This document shows positions 15,222 to 22,991 of a stretch of DNA of 32,296 nucleotides, in pieces. The stretch is from Ramlibacter sp. Lineage in GTDB: Bacteria > Pseudomonadota > Gammaproteobacteria > Burkholderiales > Burkholderiaceae_C. The notes beneath the pieces were generated by a model. It did not search any database and was not told the origin of the DNA. It saw only the letters and a list, made by a program, of their open reading frames with translations. Each line of letters opens with the position of its first letter. Within the stretch, counting starts at the first letter, position 1. The stretch spans positions 1-32,296 of the forward strand of contig JACDFR010000045.1 in assembly GCA_013815685.1 (NCBI GenBank), given 5' to 3'. Both the position numbers and the translations under genes were made by a program.

Positions 15222-16913
15222 ATGCCGCAGTACGAAGTCAACGCCCCCGACGGCAAGACCTACACCGTCAACTCCCCGGAAGGCGCAAGCGAACAGGATG
15301 CCATCGGGTATGTCCAGAAGAACTTCTACAGCCAGCCCGAGAAAAAGGCTGATCTCCCAGCGTCCGAGCGCATCGGCAAGGGTCTGCGCGACCCCATCGA
15401 CGGCGGCGCGCAACTGCTCACCAAGCTACTGCCGGACGGTTTCGTCCAGGCTGGCAACAAACTCAACAACTTCCTCGCTGATAAAACCGGCTTGGTGGGC
15501 CGACTGCCCGAAGGCGGGGTAGACCAGCAGGTACGCGACAACGAAGCCGCCTATCAGGCCGCCCGCGGACCTGACGCGGGGTTTGATGGTGCTCGTCTCC
15601 TGGGCAACGTCATCAGCCCGGCAAACCTCGGCTTGGGCGGCGCTTTGGCGGCTCCAAAAGCAGCCTCACTGCTAACCCGTGTCGGGATGGGTGCTGTCGG
15701 CGGCGCTGCGAGCGGTGCGTTGAATCCGGTGGCAGGCGAGGGCGACTTCATGGACGACAAGCTCAAGCAAATGGGCTTGGGCGCGGCGTTCGGCGGAGCC
15801 ACACCGATGGCGACAAGTGCTATTGCGCGACTCATCAGCCCCAAGGCGTCCGCGAATCCCAACGTCCAGCTACTGAAAAACGAGGGCGTGACCCCGACTA
15901 TCGGGCAGGCCCTGGGCGGGCGCGTGAACACGATCGAAGAAAAGCTGATGTCTGTCCCCATCCTGGGGGACGCCATCGCCAGCGCTCGCGGCAAGTCGTT
16001 GAACGAATTCAACAATGCAGCCATTAACCGTGCGTCAGGAAAGATCGGCGCCAAGATCGAGGGTTCGGGGCAGAGCGCGATCAAAGAGGCCGGGAACGTG
16101 CTCAGCCAATCGTATGACAATGCGCTCAGTACGGTCAAATTCGTCAAATTCGATCAGCAGTTCGCACAAGACTTCGCCCAACTTAAGGGCATGGCGCAGA
16201 GCCTGACCGGCCCGCTGCGCAACAAGTTCAACACGAAGATCGACGAAGTCCTGGCCGGCCGCACGTCAGGCACAGGTTCGATGCTGGGCGACACCTACAA
16301 GAAGGTCGACAGCGAATTGGGACAACTCGCGTCCCGCTACGGCAAATCGTCTGTAGCCAGCGAACAAGAGCTGGGCGACGCCTTCGCCCAAGCGCAGAGC
16401 CTGCTTAAGCAGCAGATGATGCGCAGCAACCCCAAGGTTGCCGAGCAATTGGGCAAGACCGATGCCGGTTGGGCAAACCTCGTGCGGATCGAGCAGGCCG
16501 GGAAGTCAGGGAAGAACGCGGAAGGCGTATTCACACCCGGTCAGCTCAACATGGCGATTGCCGGAAGCGATCAATCGGTACGCGGGCGGGCAGTGGCACG
16601 GGGTACAGCCTTGATGCAAGACCTCGGCAACGCCGGTCAGCAGGTGCTGGGCAACAAAGTCCCCGACAGCGGGACTGCCGGCCGTCTGGCGATGGGCGCA
16701 AGTACCTTGCTTGGCGGCGGCTATATCAACCCGCTTATCCCGGCCGGTCTGCTTGGCGGAGCCGGGCTCTACATGGGTCCAATGCGCGGCCTGTTATCGG
16801 GCGCGGTGACGGCGCGGCCAGAGTCGGCCAAGGCGGTAGCCGAAGCGCTCCGCAAGGCCTCGCCCGCTTTGGTCCCGCTTAGCGCTCAGATGGGCCAAGG
16901 TCTTCTGAACTAG
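15222..16913 (+). CDS. Large internal virion / ejection protein
   Basis: The 563-residue protein begins with YEVNAPDGKTYTVNSPEGAS, a small beta module found at the start of many phage ejection-type proteins. Ala/Gly-rich, potentially membrane-active segments follow: LLTRVGMGAVGGAASGAL near 145-165 and LLGGGYINPLIPAGLLGGAGLYMG near 490-520. The middle is helical and charged. Two such hydrophobic zones would suit a protein that helps form a DNA conduit across the cell envelope. A terminator follows the gene after about 80 nt. Confidence 0.7.
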   Translation: MPQYEVNAPDGKTYTVNSPEGASEQDAIGYVQKNFYSQPEKKADLPASERIGKGLRDPIDGGAQLLTKLLPDGFVQAGNKLNNFLADKTGLVGRLPEGGVDQQVRDNEAAYQAARGPDAGFDGARLLGNVISPANLGLGGALAAPKAASLLTRVGMGAVGGAASGALNPVAGEGDFMDDKLKQMGLGAAFGGATPMATSAIARLISPKASANPNVQLLKNEGVTPTIGQALGGRVNTIEEKLMSVPILGDAIASARGKSLNEFNNAAINRASGKIGAKIEGSGQSAIKEAGNVLSQSYDNALSTVKFVKFDQQFAQDFAQLKGMAQSLTGPLRNKFNTKIDEVLAGRTSGTGSMLGDTYKKVDSELGQLASRYGKSSVASEQELGDAFAQAQSLLKQQMMRSNPKVAEQLGKTDAGWANLVRIEQAGKSGKNAEGVFTPGQLNMAIAGSDQSVRGRAVARGTALMQDLGNAGQQVLGNKVPDSGTAGRLAMGASTLLGGGYINPLIPAGLLGGAGLYMGPMRGLLSGAVTARPESAKAVAEALRKASPALVPLSAQMGQGLLN

Positions 16914-16992
16914 CCAACCCCACAGGGGGATAGATGCCGCTGTGATGGCGGCTCGATAGAACTGATCGTCAGTCATCCCTGAACTATACGCC

Positions 16993-17017
16993 AGCCGCCC
17001 ATCGAGGCGGCTTTTTT
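16993..17017 (+). terminator. Rho-independent terminator before tail fibre genes
   Basis: AGCCGCC (16993-16999) pairs with GGCGGCT (17006-17012) over a 6-nt loop, followed directly by TTTTT. It divides the internal-virion genes from the fibre genes and would partly reduce downstream transcription unless late transcription is antiterminated. Confidence 0.85.
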
Positions 17018-17037
17018 ACGCCTGAAAGGGGCATCAA

Positions 17038-17694
17038 TTGCCAGTCCCGACCCTCATCACCGAGCTGTCTCCAATCGCAGCCAACAACTACCCCGCGGGC
17101 ACCAACGCACCGTCCACACTGGACGACGTCCAGCGCGCTCACGGCTCGTTCATTGCGCAGTTGCGCGACCTGGTGCACCCCATCGGCTCGATCATCATGT
17201 ACGACGGCCTGACCAGTGAACTGCCGGCCAACTGGAAAGTTTGCGACGGCACCAACGGCACGCCGGACTTGCGCGACAAGTTCATCATCGGCGCGGCTGT
17301 GCTGTATCCGCTCAACACCACCGGCGGCAGCAAGGATGCGATTGTGGTAGGCCACGCCCACAGCGTCAGCATCTCGGCCAACACCGGCACTGAATCGGGG
17401 GACCACACGCACGCCGTGAACGACCAGGGCCACACCCACGTCACCAACATCCCGATCAAACCCAACGGTTTTGGCGGAGGTCCCTACGCCATGCTGGACG
17501 GCGGAAATCCGCTTGGCGGTACGCAGGCCACTGCCAGCAATTCCGCCGCCACCGGCATCAACCTGAGCGGGCGCACTTCCGCTCACACCCACGCACTCGG
17601 CTGGTCCGGCAGCACGGCCTCCGCCGGCTCCAGCGGACTCAACGCCAATCTGCCGCCCTACCAGGCGCTGCATTTCATCAAACGCATCTCCTGA
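17038..17694 (+). CDS. Tail fibre / collar protein with HxH metal motifs
   Basis: The 218-residue protein starts at TTG 17038, supported by GAAAGGGG (17024-17031) with 6-nt spacing and no better start. A collar-like segment (PIGSIIMYDG...WKVCDGTNGTPDLRDKFIIGA) is followed by several HxH pairs (GHAHS, DHTHA, GHTHV, AHTHA). In phage fibre tips these coordinate metal along the trimer axis. The end NLPPYQALHFIKRI is the usual finish of such fibres. It probably forms a short fibre or adaptor next to the large spike encoded downstream. Confidence 0.88.
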   Translation: MPVPTLITELSPIAANNYPAGTNAPSTLDDVQRAHGSFIAQLRDLVHPIGSIIMYDGLTSELPANWKVCDGTNGTPDLRDKFIIGAAVLYPLNTTGGSKDAIVVGHAHSVSISANTGTESGDHTHAVNDQGHTHVTNIPIKPNGFGGGPYAMLDGGNPLGGTQATASNSAATGINLSGRTSAHTHALGWSGSTASAGSSGLNANLPPYQALHFIKRIS

Positions 17695-17703
17695 AGGCCC
17701 GCC

Positions 17704-20670
17704 ATGCAGAAATACATCAACGACGCGCAGGACGCGCTGGGTAACGCCCTGGCCGGCGCTTCCGTGCTGATCAAAAAGCAGGACGGCACCAACGCATCTC
17801 TCTACAGCACCAACGGCAGCGGCTCGCCCAAGGTCAACCCGATCATCACCGGCCAGGATGGGGACTTCTCTTTCTACGCACCCAATGGCCGCTACAGCAT
17901 CGAGATTTCCCAGGCTGGCTTCGTCGGTAAGACCATTCCAGACGTCCTGCTGTTCGACCCGGCCGAGCCCTACGCCGCCAGCATTGAGGACATCGAGCAG
18001 ACGCTGATCGATGCGCCAACCATCGCCTGGGACATGAGCCTGGGCGCAGATGCCAAGGTAACGCTCACCACCAGCCGCACGCTGGGGGCGCCGACGAACG
18101 TCAAATTCGGCACCCACTACCTGGCGGTGACCCAGCCCTCCGGCGGCAATGCGCTGCTGACACTGGACCCGGTCTACGTCAATCTGCCGGCCGATCCGCT
18201 GTCCACCGGTGGCGGCAAGACCGACGTATTTTTGGTGGTGGCCATGCCCTCGGGCGTGCACCTGAAGATGATCTCCAAGGGTGGCGCGTTCGTTTCGCCT
18301 CCGCCGCCCCCGCCCCCGCCGCCTCCGCCTGCGCCACCAGCCCCTCCGTCGGTTGCCATCGGCACCAACCTGTCCGGAATGGAGTGGGCCAGGCCCGGAA
18401 TCCGTTACGGCACCAGCACCCGGCAGAACATGCACTGGACCCCGCCGCGTGCGTCTGACGTGACATGGCTGGCCGGGCAGGGGATGAAGAAAAACCGCCT
18501 ACCCATCCAATGGGAGCTGGCGCAGCCAATTCTGACCGGCTCGCCCGCCAATGCCGCAGTGATTGCCGCGCATGACATCGCGGCTGCCGGTGACCTCAAA
18601 GAGTCGTACATGGTGATCATCGAGGGCATCCTGGCCGCGCATGCCGCCGTGGGGATGACTTGCATCATCGACCTTCACAACTACTTCAGGTATCAGGATT
18701 TCGTCTTCGAAGCCGACGGGTCCGTCATCGGCTTCACCAATCCGGCGGACCCGCTGTATCCGCCCTATACGACGAACAACACCAAGGTCATCGAGCGCAT
18801 CGCCTCCAAGGCGGCCGGCGCGACCATGACGCAGGCGCACTTCGTCTCCATCTGGCAAAAGCTGGTAACACGCCTGAAGGACAAGCCCGGCCTGGGCGGC
18901 TGGGGCCTGATGAACGAGCCTCACGATCTGCCGGCCGTGGGCGGCACCACCGGATACGGCTCGCCCGAAGACGGCACCATCACGCCGACGTTCCACCAGG
19001 CGGCCATCAACGCTATCCGCGCCATCGACACCGCCACGCCCATCTACGTGTCGTTCAACAATTGGGACGCCGCATTCTCAGTGGCCAATACGACCACCAA
19101 CCCGGGCTATCCGCTCACGGGCGCCAACCTTATCTACGAGGTGCACATGTACCTCGACGCCTCCAGTTCGGGCGGAAACTTCGACTACGACATCGAAGTG
19201 GCGAAGAATTTCAGCGCGGGCCTGGTCCCCGACAACGTGCCCATCGGCCCGCTCACTGCGCGTGATCGGCTGAAGTTCGCCGTCGATTGGGCGGCCGCCC
19301 AGGTCCCGCCGGTCAAGCTGGCGCTGACCGAGGTAGGCATGCCTGTGGACGATGTCCGCTGGCAGACCATGTTCAAGAACGCGGCGGACTATGCCTACTT
19401 GAACGGCTGCGAAATCTACACATGGATGGGTGGCAACCACTGGCCGATCAACGATTACGCGATCAACCACGTCCCCAACTGGTACCAGAACAAGACGGTG
19501 GCCCCGCTGGTCGAAGCGGCGCTGCGAAGCAACGCGGGACTGAGCACGGCCACGGTGTTCGATGCAGGCGATGGCTGGTCATCCGGTGGTTCCGCCGTCA
19601 CCATCACCGTTTTCGCTCGCGGCAGCCTGTCTGCGGCCATCACCCTGACGGTGGCATCCAACAACGGCGGCACGTTCAGCAAGACGACGCTAACCCTCAA
19701 TCCCGGCCTCAACCCGTTCGACACGTTCACCTTCACCCCGGCGGCCAACCTCGTGACGACGCTGACCTACACGCGCGGTGACGGCGGTGGCGTGCCGCCC
19801 GCGCGCAAGGTCTATTCGCTGACGGACCCGGTCGCCTACGCGGGCACCAGTCTGCCGGAAGCCGCCGCGGCGATCATGGCCAAGTACAAGGCGGCGCGCT
19901 ACCTGGCCTCCGACGCCTGGACCGACTACATGGGCGGCGTTGCGGCTGCGGCGAGCGGCAACGTGGTGCGCGCCATCAGCGACAGCGGCTGGGCAACCAA
20001 GCACACCAACATCCACGGCATGAAGAACTGGTGGAACAAGGAAAGCTGGATGCAGACCCCGGATGACATCCTGCTTCCGGTGATCGGCATCGCCAACGCC
20101 AAGCCCTACATCAACAAGGACCCCTACAACACCTTCGGCTTGTGGTCCAAGAAGACGAAGCCGGATAACAACGGCGCAAACAGTCAGCCCAACCCGAACG
20201 ATCTGGCCTTGTACAACATGGAGGACTCGCACTTTCAGATCGTTGCGGCTTCGTGCGCCAACGACTTCACCAACGGCATCGTCTTCGAGTCCAGCCAGGC
20301 CGAGGACTACTTCCGCGCGAACCTCAGGATCGTGAACGCAGTGCCGCAGATGGAGTTCGTGGACGGCGCCTACACCACCACCAACGTGTCCTCCAGCGGC
20401 GGCGCCATCGCCGTGAATACCCCCACGGTCATTTCCATGACCAGCGCGCCTGGATCGCAAAAGCTGCGCGTCAATCGTGTCGAGCGCGGCACGGCGGCAC
20501 TTACGCACGCGGCGGGCAAGTTCAACCAGCACCTGATCGGGATGGGCTACTACGGCTACTACCCGCGTGAGCCGCTGATGGGCCGCATCTGGGGCGCTGT
20601 TCACGGCAAGGGCACCCCGAGCACGGCTGAAATCGACGTGCTCGAGCAGTACATGCAGACGCTTTACTAA
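17704..20670 (+). CDS. Tail spike with glycoside hydrolase family 5 domain
   Basis: The 988-residue protein is modular. Residues 1-85 form a beta-rich virion anchor (NDAQDALGNALAGASVLIKK). Residues 95-195 form a second fibre module. A run of prolines starts at P199. A GH5 TIM barrel spans about 218-610: R265, H325, N404-E405 (NEP, acid/base), H481-Y483, E543 (nucleophile, LALTEVG) and W574. A small beta sandwich (~610-695) and a C-terminal lectin-like jelly roll ending EIDVLEQYMQTLY follow. GH5 enzymes cut beta-1,4-linked glucans or mannans, so the spike probably degrades a host exopolysaccharide or capsule for adsorption. The exact substrate is not visible. Confidence 0.9.
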   Translation: MQKYINDAQDALGNALAGASVLIKKQDGTNASLYSTNGSGSPKVNPIITGQDGDFSFYAPNGRYSIEISQAGFVGKTIPDVLLFDPAEPYAASIEDIEQTLIDAPTIAWDMSLGADAKVTLTTSRTLGAPTNVKFGTHYLAVTQPSGGNALLTLDPVYVNLPADPLSTGGGKTDVFLVVAMPSGVHLKMISKGGAFVSPPPPPPPPPPPAPPAPPSVAIGTNLSGMEWARPGIRYGTSTRQNMHWTPPRASDVTWLAGQGMKKNRLPIQWELAQPILTGSPANAAVIAAHDIAAAGDLKESYMVIIEGILAAHAAVGMTCIIDLHNYFRYQDFVFEADGSVIGFTNPADPLYPPYTTNNTKVIERIASKAAGATMTQAHFVSIWQKLVTRLKDKPGLGGWGLMNEPHDLPAVGGTTGYGSPEDGTITPTFHQAAINAIRAIDTATPIYVSFNNWDAAFSVANTTTNPGYPLTGANLIYEVHMYLDASSSGGNFDYDIEVAKNFSAGLVPDNVPIGPLTARDRLKFAVDWAAAQVPPVKLALTEVGMPVDDVRWQTMFKNAADYAYLNGCEIYTWMGGNHWPINDYAINHVPNWYQNKTVAPLVEAALRSNAGLSTATVFDAGDGWSSGGSAVTITVFARGSLSAAITLTVASNNGGTFSKTTLTLNPGLNPFDTFTFTPAANLVTTLTYTRGDGGGVPPARKVYSLTDPVAYAGTSLPEAAAAIMAKYKAARYLASDAWTDYMGGVAAAASGNVVRAISDSGWATKHTNIHGMKNWWNKESWMQTPDDILLPVIGIANAKPYINKDPYNTFGLWSKKTKPDNNGANSQPNPNDLALYNMEDSHFQIVAASCANDFTNGIVFESSQAEDYFRANLRIVNAVPQMEFVDGAYTTTNVSSSGGAIAVNTPTVISMTSAPGSQKLRVNRVERGTAALTHAAGKFNQHLIGMGYYGYYPREPLMGRIWGAVHGKGTPSTAEIDVLEQYMQTLY

Positions 20671-20679
20671 GGGGGCGCC

Positions 20680-21054
20680 ATGACCTCAGCCGACCAAGCC
20701 GCAGCGGGGATGAAGGCCAGCATGGCGATCAACCACGCCCAGCAGGAACTCACCGAAGAATCGCGGGTGCTGCTTACCTCCATCGTTGCCTCCGTCGTTC
20801 GCGACGAAATGCGCATCGCAGTGGCCGAGGGAATCTCCGCAGCCCTGACCGACGAAGCGGCTGAAAGGTTCTGGGCCAAGGGGCTGGAAGTCCTGCAACG
20901 GCAAGCCACCGTCAAGACCGGGCGTTTCATTCTCGACGGCGTTTCGACTTTGGCAAAGAAGCTTTTTTGGGTCGGGTTGATCGTGTTGGCGATTTACAGC
21001 GTCGGCGGCTGGGCCGCGATCAAGGTCGCATGGGCGGCCATCAACAAGGGGTAG
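20680..21054 (+). CDS. Membrane-anchored helical protein at start of lysis cassette
   Basis: The 124-residue protein has a soluble helical N-terminal part (1-90) and one clear membrane segment near residues 96-116 (LFWVGLIVLAIYSVGGWAAI), ending in a short basic tail. GGGGGC precedes ATG 20680. The position just before holin-like genes suggests a lysis-related or exclusion function. It could be a pinholin-type or antiholin protein, but there is no defining motif. Confidence 0.7.
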   Translation: MTSADQAAAGMKASMAINHAQQELTEESRVLLTSIVASVVRDEMRIAVAEGISAALTDEAAERFWAKGLEVLQRQATVKTGRFILDGVSTLAKKLFWVGLIVLAIYSVGGWAAIKVAWAAINKG

Positions 21055-21056
21055 CC

Positions 21057-21254
21057 ATGAGCTGGATTGATAAACCATTCGTCTTGTCCCTGGGTTGCGG
21101 CGCGGTCACCAGCCTTCTTGTCTACCTCGGAAAGCTCGACTCCACGAACTACATGCTGATCATCGTCGGCACGGTAGGGGCTTACATCGGCGGCTGGACG
21201 GTCAAGCAGGTAAAGGGAACGCCCGCAGACCGGGCCAATGAGGGGACGCCATGA
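21057..21254 (+). CDS. Holin candidate (two membrane segments)
   Basis: The 65-residue protein has two hydrophobic stretches: about 8-24 (VLSLGCGAVTSLLVYLG) and 32-48 (YMLIIVGTVGAYIGGWT), followed by a charged tail (KQVKGTPADRANEGTP). Size, topology and neighbours fit a small class II-type holin that permeabilises the inner membrane. The stop overlaps the next ATG as ATGA. Two other small membrane proteins nearby (20680 and 21989) compete for the holin role. Confidence 0.65.
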   Translation: MSWIDKPFVLSLGCGAVTSLLVYLGKLDSTNYMLIIVGTVGAYIGGWTVKQVKGTPADRANEGTP

Positions 21255-21478
21255 AGCTCTTGCTGGCCGCAGTCCTGGCACTGGCCGCCACCACCGCCAC
21301 ACCGCAGGGCGAGCTCAAGAGCGAACCGCAGGACTGGGCCGAGCTGCGACAGGGCCAGGCCGTCAAGTGCACCAACGCCAAGGGCTGCATCATTTTCTCG
21401 CGCGAAGCCTTCGAAGCTGTCGTCGATGAGAACGTGGCAATGGGCGCCGCGAGCTGCCGCCGGAAGAACTCGATATGA
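21251..21478 (+). CDS. Small exported protein with cysteine pairs
   Basis: The 75-residue protein has a signal peptide (KLLLAAVLALAATTATPQG, cleavage expected after ~residue 17). The mature part has three cysteines (VKCTNAKGC and ASCRRKNSI) that could form disulfides in the periplasm. It is coupled to the holin candidate by ATGA. No lipobox is seen. In phage lysis cassettes exported small proteins can be lysis regulators, but this one is not a family I recognise. Confidence 0.65.
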   Translation: MKLLLAAVLALAATTATPQGELKSEPQDWAELRQGQAVKCTNAKGCIIFSREAFEAVVDENVAMGAASCRRKNSI

Positions 21479-21488
21479 AGGGGCGGAC

Positions 21489-21992
21489 ATGATCCTACTC
21501 GACACCATCCTGAAGACTGCGATGGAACCCGCATTCGCGCTCTTGCCGCCCCACATGGACACGCCTGCCGCCCGCGTGATGCTGCTCGCAATCGGCCTGC
21601 AGGAAAGCCGCTTTATGTTCCGCTTCCAGAAGATCGCGGGCAAGCCCTACCAGAAGGGCCCGGCCCGTGGCTTCTGGCAGTTCGAACGCGGGGGCGGGGT
21701 GCATGGCGTGATGTCGCACGCAGCCACCCAAGATGTGGCCGAGCGCATCTGCATCGAGCGCGCCGTGCCGTTTGATTCCGTGATCGTGCACGCCAGGCTG
21801 GAGACTGACGACGTGCTGGCTGCTTGCTTCGCCCGGCTGCTGCTGTGGGCCGACCGCAAAGCACTGCCTGCGCCCGACGCCTCGCACGATGAGGCTTGGG
21901 GCTGCTATATGCGCAACTGGAGACCGGGCAAACCTCACCGGGAAACCTGGGATCAGTTCCATGCGCAGGCGCGCGGGCAGGTGTTTGCATGA
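21489..21992 (+). CDS. Endolysin candidate (lysozyme/transglycosylase-like)
   Basis: The 167-residue protein has GLQESRFMFRFQ (36-47) and GPARGFWQFERGGG (57-70). This is the arrangement of lysozyme-like muramidases, with E39 as the catalytic acid and the Gly-Phe-Trp-Gln-Phe segment lining the cleft. It lacks a signal peptide, so release would depend on a holin. GGGCGGAC precedes ATG 21489. The N-terminal LLPPHMDTPAARVMLLAI is a helix seen in similar phage proteins. It lies between holin candidates and spanins. The exact bond cut is not shown. Confidence 0.7.
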   Translation: MILLDTILKTAMEPAFALLPPHMDTPAARVMLLAIGLQESRFMFRFQKIAGKPYQKGPARGFWQFERGGGVHGVMSHAATQDVAERICIERAVPFDSVIVHARLETDDVLAACFARLLLWADRKALPAPDASHDEAWGCYMRNWRPGKPHRETWDQFHAQARGQVFA

Positions 21993-22147
21993 TCATCGTC
22001 TACGCCGTCTTCTGCTTCTTCACCGCCATTGGAATGGCCGCCGGGGCGCTGATCCTGGGCGGCTGGTCCGGTGCCGGGTATGGTGCTGTGGCTGCTTTGT
22101 GCTCCATGGTGCTGGCTGTGTATCTGCTGGGGAGGCCGCCGGAATGA
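21989..22147 (+). CDS. Small membrane protein, alternative holin candidate
   Basis: The 52-residue protein has two membrane stretches (residues 2-24 and 30-47, with AVAALCSMVLAVYLLG) and almost no soluble part. It begins at ATG 21989, overlapping the endolysin stop (ATGA), and ends overlapping the spanin start (ATGA). Position between endolysin and spanins and the topology suit a holin or antiholin. Confidence 0.65.
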   Translation: MIIVYAVFCFFTAIGMAAGALILGGWSGAGYGAVAALCSMVLAVYLLGRPPE

Positions 22148-22584
22148 TGGCGCTCCTTAACTGGCGCGTCTGGCTCGCGCTCGCCCTGGCCGGCGCCCTG
22201 GCCTTCTCCCACTTCACCGCCTACCGCTCAGGAAAAAGCAATGTACGAAACGAATGGAAAGCCGCAGTCGCCGCGGCAAACACCGAAGCGCGCTCGCTGG
22301 AGCAGCAGCGCCAAAGACGCGCTGACGAAGCTGGCCGGCTGGCCGCAGCCCGTGAAGCTGGCCTGCGTGCTGATGCTGCTCGTGCTGGTAGCGCTGTTGG
22401 TGGGCTGCGCGGCGCCATCGCCGCCCGACGCCTGGCCGAAGAATCCCGCGCCGCCGCAATTGAGCGAGCCGATACCGCAGAAAAGCTACTCATCGAAAGC
22501 GCTGCAGCTCATCAAGAGCTGGCACGAGCGGCTGATGGGCACGCCTCCGATGTGAGAACGCTGATCGACGCCTGGCCGAAATAG
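22144..22584 (+). CDS. Rz: i-spanin (Rz-like)
   Basis: The 146-residue protein has an N-terminal membrane anchor (WRVWLALALAGALAFSHFTAY, residues 7-27) followed by a long Ala/Arg/Glu coiled coil that would cross the periplasm. It ends RTLIDAWPK. This is the inner-membrane spanin, which with Rz1 fuses the inner and outer membranes at the end of lysis. Two adjacent ATGs (22144, 22147) are possible starts. A second gene is nested in another frame (see 22352). Confidence 0.85.
   Translation: MMALLNWRVWLALALAGALAFSHFTAYRSGKSNVRNEWKAAVAAANTEARSLEQQRQRRADEAGRLAAAREAGLRADAARAGSAVGGLRGAIAARRLAEESRAAAIERADTAEKLLIESAAAHQELARAADGHASDVRTLIDAWPK
22352..22555 (+). CDS. Rz1: o-spanin lipoprotein (Rz1-like), nested in Rz
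   Basis: The frame lies entirely inside the Rz gene, two bases out of phase. GTG 22352 gives KLACVLMLLVLVALLVGC, a lipoprotein signal with the lipobox LVGC. The mature protein is Pro-rich (PSPPDAWPKNPAPPQLSEPIP) and short, as expected for Rz1. The frame is open further up to ATG 22241, but that would put ~38 soluble residues before the signal; the GTG start is preferred, although its ribosome site is weak. It pairs with Rz in the outer membrane. Confidence 0.85.
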   Translation: MKLACVLMLLVLVALLVGCAAPSPPDAWPKNPAPPQLSEPIPQKSYSSKALQLIKSWHERLMGTPPM

Positions 22585-22827
22585 GGGTGTGGTGGCCGGT
22601 GCTGATCTCCGGCTTGAGTTCATCGGCGTCCGCCAGCTTTACGCCGGAACGTTGGCATCGCCAATCCGCTTTCACGTCGATGGTTGATCCATCGCCTGAC
22701 CCATGCTTGCCTTACTGCGCATCAGCCTGCGCATTCCCCACGCAACGATTTTACTCCTGATCGCCTGCCTGGCTGACACCTTCAACGTTCGAGCGCCGTA
22801 GCGGCCTGCCTCCGCCGGATCGGCCTT
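22585..22827. other. Non-coding region left of attP
   Basis: No gene is supported. On the minus strand one frame is open from about 22850 down to a stop near 22678 with plausible residues (ADPAEAGRYGARTLKVSARQ) but no usable start. It could be a gene relic picked up with the attachment site. Confidence 0.4.
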
Positions 22828-22863
22828 TGCGCCTATTGATGCGCCAATCTATGCGCCTACGAT
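22828..22863 (+). repeat. Three 12-bp tandem units, candidate integrase arm-type sites
   Basis: TGCGCCTATTGA, TGCGCCAATCTA and TGCGCCTACGAT follow each other without gaps. The core TGCGCCTA recurs at 23061-23068 and, inverted, at 23006-23013 on the other side of the att core. Clustered short repeats flanking a core are the usual form of integrase arm sites. Confidence 0.6.
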
Positions 22864-22896
22864 GCTGCCGCGCTATGTAAATTATAGCGCGGCAGC
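22864..22896. terminator. Strong 13-bp hairpin between lysis genes and attP
   Basis: GCTGCCGCGCTAT (22864-22876) pairs perfectly with ATAGCGCGGCAGC (22884-22896) around GTAAATT. There is no T-run on either side, so it is not a textbook terminator. It would still block converging late and early transcripts, and it lies only about 20 bp from the att core. Confidence 0.6.
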
Positions 22897-22917
22897 GTGT
22901 GCCACATTGGCTTTGGG

Positions 22918-22966
22918 TGGTGGGCCCTGAGTGACTCGAACACTCGACCTACGGATTAAGAGTCCC
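22918..22966 (-). other. attP: attP core: 3' half of tRNA-Lys(CTT)
   Basis: The minus strand reads GGACTCTTAATCC (anticodon loop with CTT), then the perfect T-arm GAGTG-TTCGAGT-CACTC, the acceptor strand AGGGCCC, discriminator A and CCA. No matching 5' half (D-arm, 5' acceptor) is present. Phages that integrate at a tRNA carry just such a 3' segment, which restores the gene on insertion. It lies 25 bp from the small gene after int, with phage lysis genes on the other side, which marks it as attP and not a host junction. Confidence 0.85.
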
Positions 22967-22991
22967 GTACTGATTTGAGCACTGGCGCGGG

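Noticed and set aside
13365..15413. A 682-residue minus-strand open frame across the internal virion genes
   Set aside because: It is antisense to well-supported coupled genes and has the Arg/His/Ala/Gly-rich composition typical of shadow frames in GC-rich DNA.
16794..16976. Minus-strand frame beginning TDDQFYRAAITAASIPLWGW
   Set aside because: The first residues look plausible, but there is no properly spaced ribosome site and two thirds of it lies antisense to the ejection protein gene.
16984..18435. A 483-residue minus-strand frame opposite the tail fibre and spike
   Set aside because: Its composition is a Gly/Arg/Val-rich shadow, with no ribosome site, opposite genes with clear motifs.
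17704..20670. Possible diversity-generating retroelement target in the tail spike
   Set aside because: No reverse transcriptase, no template/variable repeat pair and no Mtd-like C-type lectin end were seen near the spike.
22675..22855. Open minus-strand frame left of attP with protein-like residues
   Set aside because: No start codon with a ribosome site near its beginning and no family recognised; kept only as a possible relic.
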